Assembly (NCBI RefSeq): GCF_932276165.1
Contig: NC_064012.1
Span: 9,679,501-9,743,500, forward strand
Direction of reading: 5' to 3'
Length of the DNA stretch: 64,000 nucleotides
Source: Plutella xylostella
Lineage: Eukaryota > Arthropoda > Insecta > Lepidoptera > Plutellidae
Each line of letters begins with the position of its first letter. The stretch's first letter is position 1. Shown here in pieces: positions 1 to 12,000 of this stretch. Below the pieces are notes generated by a model. It saw only the letters and a list, made by a program, of their open reading frames with translations, did not search any database and was not told where the DNA came from. Made by a program: the position numbers and the translations under genes.

Positions 1-116
1 CCTCAAGAAATCCTGCATTCGTCATTTACTACAACCTCAACGTCACCCACATATACCCAACATTGGTGACCCCGACGTGATCACTATCATATCACTAACA
101 TTACCCTAACACACAG

Positions 117-275
117 GCGTACTTCGGCGGGCTGGCCCGCTGCGAGGCGGAGAGCAGCGGCTGGTGGGAGCCGGGCGAGCTGGTGTGTGGCGCGTGCAGC
201 GACGTGGCCGGCGCGCGCTCCTGCGCCAAGCACAAGCAGGACTTCCTCGAGTACAAGTGCCGCTACTGCTGCTCG
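117..275 (+). CDS. hiw: hiw exon: C-terminal Cys-rich module, part 1
   Basis: The exon runs from the acceptor 'acacag' to the donor 'gtacgt' and gives 53 codons, phase 0 to 0. It starts AYFGGLARCEAE and ends KCRYCCS. Several Cys pairs (CGAC, CRYCC) and a CAKH motif fit zinc ligands. GC content is far above the flanking introns. Confidence 0.92.
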
Positions 276-2486
276 GTACGTCACTACCATCCTAACTAAT
301 ATTATTACGAGTATAAATGCGAAAGTAACTGTGTCTGTCTGTCTGTCTGTTACTCTTTCACGCCAAAACTACTGAACGGATTTGAATGAAATTTGGTATA
401 CATACGGTCTAGACCCTGGGAAAGAACATAGGCTACTTTTTATGCCGGAATTCTCACGGGAAAACTTTTTAAGGCGAAGCGAAGCGCGCGGGAACAGCTA
501 GTAGACTATATATGACGAATAATATGCCGAAGGGCTGGTACACAAAACTGCGACTGTTATGACAATTTTTCAGGCCAAATGCTTGATTACTGTCGCAGGT
601 TTTTGCGATGCGACGTCACAATGCTATTTTGTGTACAAACCCTAAAGGTTTCGCGACAAAAGCTACGCGAGATAATTCAATGTGTTTTAAAACTCGGCGC
701 TTGCTAGCGTCGCGTCACCGACTGTCTAACCCACTGCCTCTATGCTGCTAATAAGAACTAGGATTACTGTCGATAAACTAAACTTTAGCACATTCAGTCG
801 TCCAGTATGGGATAACACGCAAGTTATACCCTCCTGTAACTATAGATCATTGTAATAATTCCCAATACATATTTAAATAGCACCTGGGTTTGTCAATAGG
901 TGGCGGTGTTCTTCTGTTTCGGCACGTCGCACTTCTGCAACGCGTGTCACGACGATTTCCAGCGAGTCACCAACATCCCCAAGCATCTGCTGCCTCATTG
1001 TCCGGCAGGTAATTACTTTTACTATTTTTATTCATAATTAGCAACAATTGTAATGTTTATTCACCAACTTTCCTGAATGAAAGTAAAAGGTAAATAACAA
1101 ACATAATTTTAGATTAAAAACTAAATGGTGAGTATTGGACAGTACAGACTAATGGGTCTCGCCCAAGGACCGCTATGATGCTATTTCTGCGAGACTTTTA
1201 CTGAGCAAAATGAGAAGAATCCTGTCGTGGGCTCTTAAGCCAATGGCAGAAATATGAGTGGCGTAATGTATCGTCACGTGTCATATTTATTCACCTAATG
1301 TATCTATAATTCTGCATGAGGAATGCCATGTGGATACGTGACATGTGCACGCGCGCATAAGGCGGGTCTTGGAGACGCAAGCTCATGACGTCATATGACG
1401 TCACTTTATGCCTTTAAGCACGGGTTCGAAGCGTAAAGCAAAGCAATATCAGTTGAAAGCGACATGGTTTTAAGTGTTGGTGTACTCCATTGACATCTAT
1501 GTAGCTCATAATATATGCAATGTACAATTTTGTATGAACAAAGAAAGTTACTGGTTAATAAAATAAGACGTAAGTTTGTACTTAATTTTATTGACCAGAA
1601 AACTATGACACGAGATAAGGAAAATTATAGCGACTTCCATTATTCATCAGGCGATGAATATTTTTATGATAATTGCACTAAGAATGTCGTTGTTTTCCTT
1701 GTACTACTGACTATAAAAATTTGCAGCTATTTAAAGACATTTATAAGCTGGCCATTATTATTAATTCGATGACGTATGCAGTGGGATGCATATTGATGAG
1801 ATAGCATATTCTAGATTAGTAGGAGTGGGTGCGCCATTTTATTGATTTGTGATTCTGATAAACACTAATGTGTAATGAATATGCATCTAGTAAACATGAT
1901 TGTGTGTATGTGCTAAATGGATCGATTGATTTTTATGAGTTCTGTTTTAGAATTCTGCATGCAGCAGCGATCAACTTCAATTAAAACTAAACACAGTTGT
2001 GCTGGCTTTATAAACATTTATTTGAATTACTTTTGCGACAAGATTCTAAATAAAGTCTCTTTGGAAGGAAACCCGTGCACCAGCAGTGGGGCCGTGATGT
2101 TTCTTGATGATAAAGACTGACCTCCAACATTGTTCCGTAGGTCCTTATTCTTTGAACACTAACCTTTTACCCTTATCAGTAGGTCCTTATTCTATGGATA
2201 CATGAACACTAACCTTAACCATTATCCGTAGTTCCTTACTCTCTGAACACTAACCTCCTGCTCTTATCCGTTGGTTCTTATTCTATGAACACTAACCGCC
2301 TACCCTTATCCTTGTTCCCTAGGTCCATATTCTGTGATTACTAACCTTCGACTTTAATCCCTAGGTCCTAAAGGCGAGCAGCTGCCGGGCACCTCGGAGG
2401 AGTGTCCCCTGCACGTGGAACACCCGGCTACGGGCGAGGAATTCGCACTCGGCTGCGGCGTCTGCCGGCATGCTCAGACCTTCTAG
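117..2486 (+). CDS. hiw: Highwire/MYCBP2 E3 ubiquitin ligase, C-terminal three exons (locus)
   Basis: This is the 3' end of a PHR-family gene (highwire, MYCBP2/PAM, RPM-1). Three exons, 117-275, 900-1008 and 2365-2486, join in frame into 129 codons plus a stop. The product is a Cys/His-rich tail with motifs such as FLEYKCRYCCS, CFGTSHFCNACHDDF and EEFALGCGVCRHAQTF, which match the C-terminal zinc-binding region of MYCBP2. In that family this region forms the RING-linked tandem cysteine module that relays ubiquitin to Thr/Ser, and the protein restrains synapse growth through DLK/Wallenda. The rest of this very large gene lies upstream of the window. All introns are GT..AG. The identification rests on recognised family sequence and is firm. 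Confidence 0.93.
292..502 (+). repeat. Lepidopteran microsatellite-linked interspersed element (copy 1, + orientation)
   Basis: This unit of about 210 bp starts near 'taatattattacgag', holds a (tctg)n microsatellite and ends 'gaacagctagt'. Three more copies lie at 3640-3840 (-), 24291-24497 (+) and 27817-27998 (-). The constant CTAGT terminus and adjoining microsatellite resemble the Lep1/MINE class of Lepidoptera, possibly Helitron-derived. The class assignment is inference; the repeated unit is seen directly. Confidence 0.8.
900..1008 (+). CDS. hiw: hiw exon: C-terminal Cys-rich module, part 2
   Basis: The acceptor 'caatag' and donor 'gtaatt' bound 109 nt, phase 0 to 1. The peptide starts VAVFFCFGTSHFCNACHDDF and ends PHCPA, with a C-x5-HFCNAC zinc-ligand pattern conserved in MYCBP2. 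The preceding intron carries copy 1 of the CTAGT-ended repeat. Confidence 0.93.
1009..2364 (+). other. hiw last internal intron
   Basis: This AT-rich intron starts 'gtaatt' and ends 'ccctag'. No coding signal is convincing. Its 3' third (about 2130-2370) holds a loosely repeated unit of about 60-70 bp based on 'gtccttattct..gaacactaacc', occurring about five times with drift. Confidence 0.6.
2130..2368 (+). repeat. Degenerate tandem repeat, unit about 60-70 bp
   Basis: The phrase 'taggtccttattct(a/t)tgaacactaacc...ttatcc' recurs about five times up to the last hiw acceptor. The acceptor and the first exon bases ('ctaggtcct') look like the last unit of the array, so the final exon boundary may have been recruited from, or given rise to, this repeat. 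Confidence 0.55.
2365..2486 (+). CDS. hiw: hiw terminal coding exon
   Basis: The exon begins after 'ccctag', completes the glycine codon split by the intron (GPKGEQLPGTSEECPLH) and ends CGVCRHAQTF followed by TAG. Cys/His pairs in CPLH and CGVC finish the zinc-binding tail. The stop position agrees with the short tail known for MYCBP2 proteins. A possible AATAAA lies at 2590. Confidence 0.93.
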
Positions 2487-3791
2487 AATACCATGCTAGG
2501 GGGCTAGGCGGCAAGCACGAATCTCGATTGTCAGCACAGACCCTCTAGACATTTATTTATGAACACTTTATTGTACATTATAGAGTTACAATAAAAAAGG
2601 AGAAGAACATTAAAAGAAAACTAACAAGGTACAAAGGCGGACTTATTGCCAAAAAGCAATTTCTTTCAACTCTTGCTTGGTTGGGAGAAGAGGACATTAC
2701 TCGTATTAACGCTTTCAATCAATTCAAGTCAAATCTTTCAGTCAAGACGTCTATGAGCTTAGCGCAAGCGGGCATGGATGAAGATTGTCAGTAAATTACG
2801 AGTATTATCATAAATATCGGCCGAATCGATGAGAGAATACGTTTTTGACGTTTGCTTATGTCTGTTAAGTAAAGTTAGTTTTCCTTTGCAGTCATAAAAT
2901 ATATATGGGATTTCACATGTCAATAACGCATTTTCTTATTGGCCATACTATAAATAAAATGTCAAAGGGTAGAAAGGTACTGGCGTTGATCTGTCAGTGT
3001 TATACGCAGTTCTTAGAAGCGATGTTATGAGCTGAAAATTTCAATAGACCTACTAAGCCCTGTCCAAATCGTTGCTGGTAGCTTTTCAACCTTACGTATA
3101 ATCTCAAGCGATTTCTGAAAAATATTATTCTATATGTCAATATAAATTGATATTCGCTGTGAAGATCTAGCGACACAGTTGAGATTTACTGTAAAATAGA
3201 TAGGATCTAAGATATTTACTGTGGAACGCATAATTGCTGTCGTTCTCAAGTATATTTTGTCGTTGTTAAGTATAGTTTAGATGAAAAAATGATTATAAAA
3301 TTGTATTTGGTTGTGTGACTTTAATGGTTCTTCAACCTACATCGCATGCGGTAATTTTTAAAGCGAAAAGAACTTTTGATGAATTTCAGACTGTTGGTTG
3401 AATACAAAAAGTGTAACAGCAATTTATTTAAAAATATCCTTTAAACATCTACCAAAATGAAAACACAGTAGGATTTAGTACGTAAAAAAATAAACCTGTA
3501 CTTTGTATTTTCAGTTTTAACGTGAAAAACATACATTTTAAATCTGACTGTAACATTAGATAGATAAGTCTTAATAAGAAACTTTTTTTGTGAGTTTTAA
3601 TGATCAGTTCAGCTATCACAATATATTTTTATGCAAGATACTAGCTGTTCCCGCGCGCTTCGCTTCGCCTTAAATAGTTTTCCCGTGGGAATTCCAGGAT
3701 AAAAAGTAGCCTATGTTCTTTCCCAGGGTCTAGACCGTATGTATACCAAATTTCATTCAAATCCGTTCAGTAGTTTTGGCGTGAAAGAGTA

Positions 3792-3830
<39 letters not shown>

Positions 3831-6050
3831 CAGTTAGGATAAGTAAATGTTATAATACAGTGACCATTTAAATTGCACTTACTTCTTATCTTACATTAAC
3901 AGTACATTAATAATATGAGGCAAAAGGCAAAATACATCACTTGAATGTTGTAGAAAAGTATGTAAGTAGTGGTCACAAACGCAGTTTTATAATATAGGTT
4001 TCGTATTCTAGTGAAATCATTATTAACTACTATAACTGTCCATTAGTCAAATTAAAAAGTTACTATCTAACGAAATTTTGGATTTAAAATATAACATATC
4101 TAGATCTAACACGCTACACTACACGTAATGAGAGGTCTAGCTCTCATCATCATCAGCCCGTAATCGTCTAATGCTCCCTATAGTTATAGCTCTGCGAAAG
4201 CTTAAATTCAATATTTTATTTTATCACCTCAAGTGGCCTAATGATAATAGGTACAATGCACACATTATACTCATACTAAAGTTATGTTTTTTGCAACAAC
4301 AATAACGCACCAAAGTCCATATTTTATGATTATTTATGAATGCCTTGTAATTATTACCTACTATCATCACAAAACATCTAAATTCAATTGTAATTAAAGT
4401 AAGTACCGTAGTATATCAACCCTGCATCATTTATAAATGTGGGCAAATTTTTCAATCATTGGTCACTCTAGTTAAAGTACATACATGAAAATCAAATAAA
4501 ACATTTCAACAGTAGGATAATAATATTTTAAAACTGTTATAATCCAACAGTTTCAAATATATATTTGAATGGTTTAACAGATGAAGCATTTGAACTATAT
4601 ACTGTACCTATATACTTGGAATTTAAATATACCAATTATATTACAAACACACTTCACCTACGTATCATTATTGTGATGTAATCATCACTCTATCATCATT
4701 TGTTCTAATTTTTGTGCAATAAAAATCAAATATTATTATATATAAATATGAATATTGTGAGTGTCGATATATTTTCAGTAAATATTACACGCAGATAGTG
4801 TACCTATTTATGGAATTCTTTTGTTTACTAAAATAACTAACTGTGTAACGAAGTAAATCACCCTAGCGCCCGTCAGTTTTTGATAAAACATCAGAGTTAC
4901 ATGCAATTTTCACCATACTAGTTTTTTTCTTATTTAAAATAAGTTTCATAAACTTCCATTTTATTACTTCTCTTTAATTGTCTCACATAAGTCTTTCATT
5001 ATTAATTACTGAGTTTACTCAGAAGTAAGTCATAATTTAACGCCGAATATTTTATCAGTTATGTAATTTTATAAGTAGACTTAATTATTTTAGTCGTTTC
5101 TTCCCCTTTCAGTTAATAGTACTAGTAAATGAGATGAGAATATAATAACAGATCAACTACTCTTACTATTGTTATGAAAACACTGTCTGAATAGTACACA
5201 GTTCATTCATTTGGTTTTTAGATATTTTTTTTAATCAATGATGTATTATTGCAAATAGAAAAATAATAATTAACTGAGGAAATGAAATTGGAATTCTCAC
5301 TGTTATAAAATACATAAAAAATAAGTACTTACTTACATTTAAAATTATATATAATTTTAAGGTAGCTGCAGTTATATTTATTATTTAGGTATACGTACAT
5401 ATAATATTAATCATTGTTTTGTTGTAATACACACCTGATAACTTTCATGTATATTATAGTAGATATAATACCAGAGTTTGTATTGTTTTTTTAATAAAAA
5501 TAGTATCTAGTCGATTTAGTTACCTAACTATGTTCTTGCTTAACATTCATATAAATTACATTATAATTATGTTTAAAAGAATGCACTTTAGATTGAAAGT
5601 TTAAATACTTAAATGTGTTAGTAAATATATATTATGGAAAATATTATTAGACTAATATATTATTATTATGTGTATTAAGATTGATGATGGAACTTTTTGC
5701 AATAAAGCTTTTACGAAATTGCTCCTGGTGGTTTAATTTTAATGTTATGTTTATTCTATTCAGATAGTGGCTCTGATAATATAAATCCAACAGTTCATGA
5801 GAACTTAACACCAATAGATGACGATTGATAAACTCCTGCTCAGATTGTCACCAGTACGTAAGTAGGTACGGATGATAAAATAGTTTAATCTTCGTAATCT
5901 TTATCAGGAACATTGCAAAACATCTCCGAAGCATCACTTCGATTTGCTGATTTTTTGGAAATGACGGCACAGACTTGATACAACGATGAGTGTGTAAATA
6001 AAATAAAACAACGATCTCTTGAAGTTAGTTTAAATAGTGGCAGCAGTAAC
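2487..6050. other. hiw 3' flank / intergenic AT-rich DNA
   Basis: This stretch is very AT-rich, with no supported gene. It contains the AATAAA at 2590, a minus-orientation CTAGT-ended repeat at 3640-3840 and many short TA-rich runs. Part of it may be a long hiw 3' UTR, which cannot be decided from sequence alone. Confidence 0.5.
3640..3840 (-). repeat. Lepidopteran microsatellite-linked interspersed element (copy 2)
   Basis: This is the reverse-complement copy of the unit at 292-502: it starts 'ctagctgttcccgcgcgc' and runs into a (acag)n array of nine or so units. It is very similar to copy 1, including 'ctagaccgtatgtatacc'. Confidence 0.8.
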
Positions 6051-6071
6051 ATGTATATCCAGAAACTAAAG
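6051..6071 (+). CDS. SLC6-like exon 1 (tentative start, MYIQKLK)
   Basis: The ATG at 6051 opens a seven-codon exon ending at the donor 'aaag|gtaatt', phase 0. That fits the next exon's acceptor 'tttccag|GAG'. The alternative start upstream of exon 2 would be a GTG at 6245, which makes a separate first exon more likely. The intron is almost filled by a hairpin MITE. A longer upstream exon cannot be excluded. Confidence 0.4.
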
Positions 6072-9000
6072 GTAATTTTACAGTTAATATCTACGAAGTA
6101 CAGTCAGCTGCATAAGTAGCTATACACTTTTGTACCTTGTCAACCTGAAACCGCCTATCCGTCCAATGAAATATTGACGGATCGTCAGTTTGACAAGGTA
6201 CAAAACTGTATAACAACTTATGCAGCTGACCGTACCTACGTAAAGTGATAATTTCTGTCCCCAGTTCAGTTAAGCTTACCCATTTCCAGGAGTATCTGAA
6301 CTGGTCTCTAATCCGGGCGCAGTTATGTACTCTGGCCATCTCAGTCTCGTTGAACGCGAGCTGGCGCGTGCCCCGAGACAGTTTCCGCTTCGGCGGGGCG
6401 GTGTACCTGGTGGTCTACACGGGGGCCTGTCTGCTGGTGGCGCTCCCGGCCGCTCTCATGCAGCTGGCTGTCGGGCAGTTGAGTCAGCAAGATGCTGTTG
6501 GCATCTGGCGAGCGGTGCCATTCTTCAGAGGTAGGTTACCGTTGCGAGTTATGCTGGCGTTAGCTTTGTAATCTAAGTAGTACTAAGTACTTGTACCGAC
6601 TGAATTTTGATTTATTATTGTGATTAGTGTATGAATAGATGGATACCTAGTGCTGTGGTATGTTTTTTACATTCATAGTAAATTTCAATTTATGTTTAGA
6701 TCGCCTGCGAATTTATGACAATACCTGAAATTTTGGGCTCACCAACATGGATAAGGCATAAGTGGCAATCCTATGAATTTATCTTGCAGGTGTGGGCTAC
6801 GTTCGTCTGGCTACGTCGTTCCTGACAGCCGTATACTCAGCAGTGTACGTCGCTCTCTCCGCAGCCATGTTTTTGTACACGCTGCGGAATGGCATTCCCT
6901 TTTCTGAATGCATCGAATATGTCGACACTCCGGTAATCAAGTTTTAGTTAAGTTCTAGCGTTTATATGCGAGTTTGCTCCACTTTCATACACCCGTTTTA
7001 GGATCTAGAGATCTTATTTTGTAGGACGTAGGCTGGTTCCTACTTATAACATTATTTGGTGTCTTAACAGTATTGGTAAAGGGAAACTTATATGAAAATT
7101 AAGACTAAAAGTACCTACCTTAAACATAAAATACTTACATCATTATTTTATTTCAGGATGGATATCTGAATATTTTCAATGCGAGCGAATGTTTAAAGTA
7201 AGTCAGAGTAAAATTTATACGCTACTGGTTTTACAGAAAAAAATTATTCAGTTCAGTCACTTTATGATGATATTTTTTTTTTCAGTGAAACATTTTTGGC
7301 TCCTGTAACTGAGAAGCCTGAATACTACATCGCAGTTTCTTTAATGATTATTGTCGTATGGATATCTTTTCCTTTTGTGTAAGTACGTACACACGGCAAC
7401 GTTAAATGGTTGGCAGGGCACACTAACGTAGGTAGTGTATGTGTGTGTCAGCGACGTCGACGTAATTATTTAGTTCTGGGCAACCCACACACGGATATTG
7501 TAAGCATGTAGTTGTGCCAGTGACAATGATTCATTGTTTTTATGATATGAAGCAAAATTTTGCAAGGCATTGTAATAGATTGAATGGCTCAGTTGGTATG
7601 ATACAAGAATACAATAACAGGTATGGTGGTTCAAATCCCACTGAACTTACAATATTCCTTTTTTTTTTGTTTTTATAGATTTAATTTATTTTTTAAGATG
7701 GTTAATAATAGTATTGTAGTATAAACGAATAAAAGCAACACAGAAAGTAAATGAAACAAGTTATTAAGTGTTAAAATTACCAAATTTATTCTTGCCGTAA
7801 CATAAACATTAAGGATGTTACGTTTTTGTTGTTTTTCGTTTTAAAACATAGTTGTAGTTTATATTAATAAGGAAAATTTTCAATTTGCAGTTTTAAATCA
7901 TAATAAACATCAGAAAAGGATGGACTGGCTGTTTTACTAAAGTAAATAGGCAAGTCATTAGTTATATATGAATCAACATGTTAATTAGCTAGAAATAAGA
8001 TAACTTATTCCAACCTTAGTAACAATAACATCATTAACACATTGGCTTACCCATAATTGTAAATAATAATAAGTCTTTAACAAAATAACTAAAATCTTAT
8101 ACAAATGGAAAAATAAAAATTACTGAGCTAACCCCAATAATTATAATTTTCACCACTTTTTCGCCATAATGTCTTACGTCCATCCTTGTCTGATTTAAAT
8201 GACTTTTCATCACTAAATATCACCACATTGTTGCACCAACCAAAGTTTAAAATAGTCAGTCGCAAAACGCACTCTGTTTCGACATCGTCGGATCTGATCG
8301 GTTAGAGCAATTTTCTTCGTCGGCTTCCGACACCGCAACCCAGCAGCACGCAAGTGAACCCGTACGGTTTGTAGGGATAGATTATGTGTTGTAGCCGTAG
8401 AACGGGTGCTGCAGAACGGATCAGCGCTATGTGCAGCTACGATTTCTCGATGGCGTGGTGATGCATCCGTATAGACGACTACTGTCTACATGTCCCGAAT
8501 CTGCGTATCGGTGAACCCATAATTGAACAGTTCTCCTCTGCAAACAAAAAAAAACAAATACTTAGCTTATACAAATGCAAATATTCTAACAGTCAAATAA
8601 AATATTTACAATTCTATGTTACTTACCGTTAAACGTCTTGCGATTTCACTAATTGTAATGTTTTGTTCATATAAATACGATTATCTCCGCCTTTTTGAAC
8701 ATGGTTAAGTGACTTTCCATACTGACTGCGAAGAGTAATTAATTAAATTGACAAATCACAAAGTGAATCACTTTGCCGACGCAGAGGTGAATTGTCACTA
8801 AAACTAAAAACAAATTTCGTTTATTCATATTGTATGAGGGTAGAATGGTTTTAATTCTCAAATGAAGAACGAATCATATATTTTTGGCGAAGAGAAATAG
8901 TCGACAGCTATGCAGCTTGTAGTCATTTGTCAGTTTCAAATATATTAATTTTATACTCAACAGCGTTTAAATTAACGCAAAATTGAATTAAGTTAAATAA

Positions 9001-12000
9001 AAATAACCATCCGTGGACTCGAACTCACGACCTATGTTTCATTAGTCTAACATTCTACCAATGAGCTACGAAGTGTATAGACACAGGTAGTGAAATTTTG
9101 CTTGACATCAATTTTATAACTATTTCACTAACACTACCGGTTGATATTTTTATGTCACAGCTGGTATACGGGCGTTTGCCTACGCGCAAACTCGTTTGTG
9201 CTGTTGTGTGTGTGTGTGTGTGTGTGTGTGGTTTGTTACTGGTGTGTAAACCAATTTCTGCGTTTATGCACACATAGACAACGTTAGTGTGCACACATAC
9301 ACTACGTTAGTGTGCCCTGCCGACCATTTGAAGTTGCCGTGTGTACAGTGATACTATTTTAAAACCATACCTTAGTGCTCTTGTTATTAATAGAAACCGC
9401 AGCTCATCTCATAGACCTTGCGTGGTTACAAATAGAAGGAAATTCTTGCTGACTACCTCACCACGTTGGTACCTAGGGCTAAATATAATTACCTCCTACA
9501 AATAGTAAAAGCGTGTTTATGTAGTAGTCTACCATAATTAACTGCATGCATGGCCTACTCCTAAATTACCTATATTACCCAGTATCAAGTCACATGTATT
9601 TACCTACCTATTAGTCCTTACTACCTACGACTATACAAACTAAACTTTCGGGACTAACGTTTTTTTTTATCCCTAGTCTATACAGCCCAGTTAAATCCAT
9701 GCGCATATTCTTCTACATCCTGGGCCCAGCCGTACTGCTGCTCAGTGTAGTGGTAGCTGCTAACATCGGGACCACGGACGTCTGGTCCTTCCACGATAGC
9801 TCTGATTGGCTGGCGGTGGCTCAGCCGCATGTGTACTACGCGGCCCTGACGCAAGCCCTGATGTCCACTCAGCTGAGCGGCGGATACCTGGTCGCTGTTG
9901 GGGATACAGTCTACTCCGGCCGGAATGTTGTTTGGTAAGGTTTTACCTCTTTTCTAGTATTGTGAATAGAGAAACTCACGATGATCCTATCCTTGTGTGC
10001 TCAACTTTTTCGAAAATTGAGGATCAGAATAGAATACAAAGTGCCAATTTCTCCATAGCCGGTTATCTAACCAACAGGGATTGATTTATAAATTAAACGT
10101 CATCTCCATATAAAATTCATGACAGATGTGTCAAAAGTCAACCACTACTCCCTGGTTATACTGTAACCGACTATGGAGAAATTGGTACCTAAATTGTATT
10201 ATTTGTGTGACATGATATTTCAAAAACGGATAAGTACACCGCACCCGTATTTTTTTCCTTTGATAAACAATAAATGGAGAGTGATAGTTGCTTCCATCCG
10301 ATTCAGCCATTTAAAAGTTCTATAAGTATAGTCGAAATCTACAGGTGTTGGAAAAAAAGGGTACACTAAGCCGAAACCATGTGCAACGTGCCATGTGCAT
10401 GTGAAACTATGTGCAATACATGAGCTGCATTTTTATTGCAACAGCCTCTATACAACTCCATGTTCCAGGGTGGCGGTAACCCTAGTATCCTCAACCGTGG
10501 CGGGCGGCTGGCTCGGCAGCCTCTTCTGGTTCTCCACTAGCGGCTCGCCAGCCGACGGCGGCGTGGCGGCAGTGCTAGTACAGGCATATTCCAGCGCCGC
10601 AGACCGAGGGTTGGGGCTCGCGTGGCCGGCGCTCACGTTGGCTGTGCTGGTGCTGTCTGGGTTCATTAGTTTGGTGAGTTTTTTTGGATAAAGGAATAGT
10701 TTTGTTTTTTTTGTGTGTAGGGCCACATGAATTGCAAGTAGGTCTGTATGTACTCAATTTAATCCCAAAATAAAAAATATACCTAAGTGAAATGTGTGAA
10801 ATTATGGGTTCATGCGATGTTTGATACCATATAAATCTTTAAGATTTCTGTGTTTGATATCTACTTCTAAAACTTGGACTCCGAGGGCTGGAAAAAGGTC
10901 ATTAGGTACCTACTTACACAGCATCAGCATTATTACCAATTATTCTTCAGCAGATGTTTGACTCAAAAGCTCATCCTTTAACGTTCCCAAAGTTTCACCC
11001 AACTTTTTTGCACCTAGATAACCCTGCTATTCCCGATCTACGACCACTTCCGTCGCGTGGTCCACGGCAACTGGCGGCTGGCGTGCCTGGGCGCATCGGT
11101 GGCGGGGGCGGGAGGCGCGATGCTTGCTCTGGGCGGGCGGCTGCCAGTCCTCGGCCTCTTGGATGAGGACGTCGTGCCGGCGATGGCCAGCGCGGCCGCC
11201 GCCGTCGAGGTGTTCGCCTTTGTTTTTGTTTATGGTGAGTATCTACAACTACACGCCACGGGGTGAAAATCTGACCATCCAATTCCTTCGCATATAATTT
11301 GAGCCCTTCCACGTCAGGATAGAGGCAAATTATTTCGAAGACTATTATTATTAAGAACAAATAATTGTTGTTACAGGCTGGAAGACACTAGTAGCCGATA
11401 TAGAGTTTCTAATAAGCAACAGCATATCGAAGTGGTGGGTGGTATTCTGGTTCCTATCTCCCGTGGTGATAGTTTCAGTGACGTCGTGGTACATCACAGA
11501 GGCTGCCAGAGACCTGGAGGAGCCCTGGACGCTCGTAGTGACGTGCGTGGCTGTTGCAGCGGTGGCGGTCACTATTGTTGTGTTCGCAGGATTTGCTGTT
11601 GCTAGACAAGTGCAATACAACCTTTTGTGGGTAAGTCTGTTTTGTTTATTTCTGGTAGGGCCATTGTTGATTTGTCTTTTGTTTAAATTTAATATTTGAT
11701 AATACTAGCTATTTTATGAATGCTTCAATACCCATTCAAATCGAAATAGTTTTTCTAAAACGCATTTTAATCGGCATTGTTTTTTATTACCAGTTTCTAC
11801 ACAATGCTCATAAATTTTCCTGCTTCCGTATTCAATCAATTTAACGTTATCTACAGACGACTAAGTAGTTACTTTTCCTCATTATCTCTAATGACATGAA
11901 TGTGGTCGACAGAAAGTGAAATCGTCGTTCAAGCCGTCCCGTCACTGGGGTCCGCGGGACCCTATCAGCCACTACTACTGGCTGACCCGTCGCGAAGAGG

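Larger units (their letters stand above)
7390..9343 (-). mobile_element. Tc1/mariner-type element with about 60-bp terminal inverted repeats
   Basis: The outer ends 'cacacggcaacgttaaatgg' and the reverse complement of '...ccatttgaagttgccgtgtg' form inverted repeats of about 60 bp, flanked by TA on both sides (7388-7389 and 9344-9345). On the - strand, around 8110-8560, a decayed transposase shows VVIFSDEKSFKSDKDGRK followed by LWRKSGENY, a Tc1/mariner-like block containing the second catalytic Asp. Stops break the frame, so it is not autonomous. Subterminal tRNA-like pieces lie near both ends. Confidence 0.85.

Noticed and set aside
5763..5829. Possible small exon after 'ttctattcag' reading DSGSDNINPTVHENLTPIDD then stop
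   Set aside because: It has a plausible acceptor, but it ends at once in TGA, has no donor and no family match, and does not fit the phase of the transporter.
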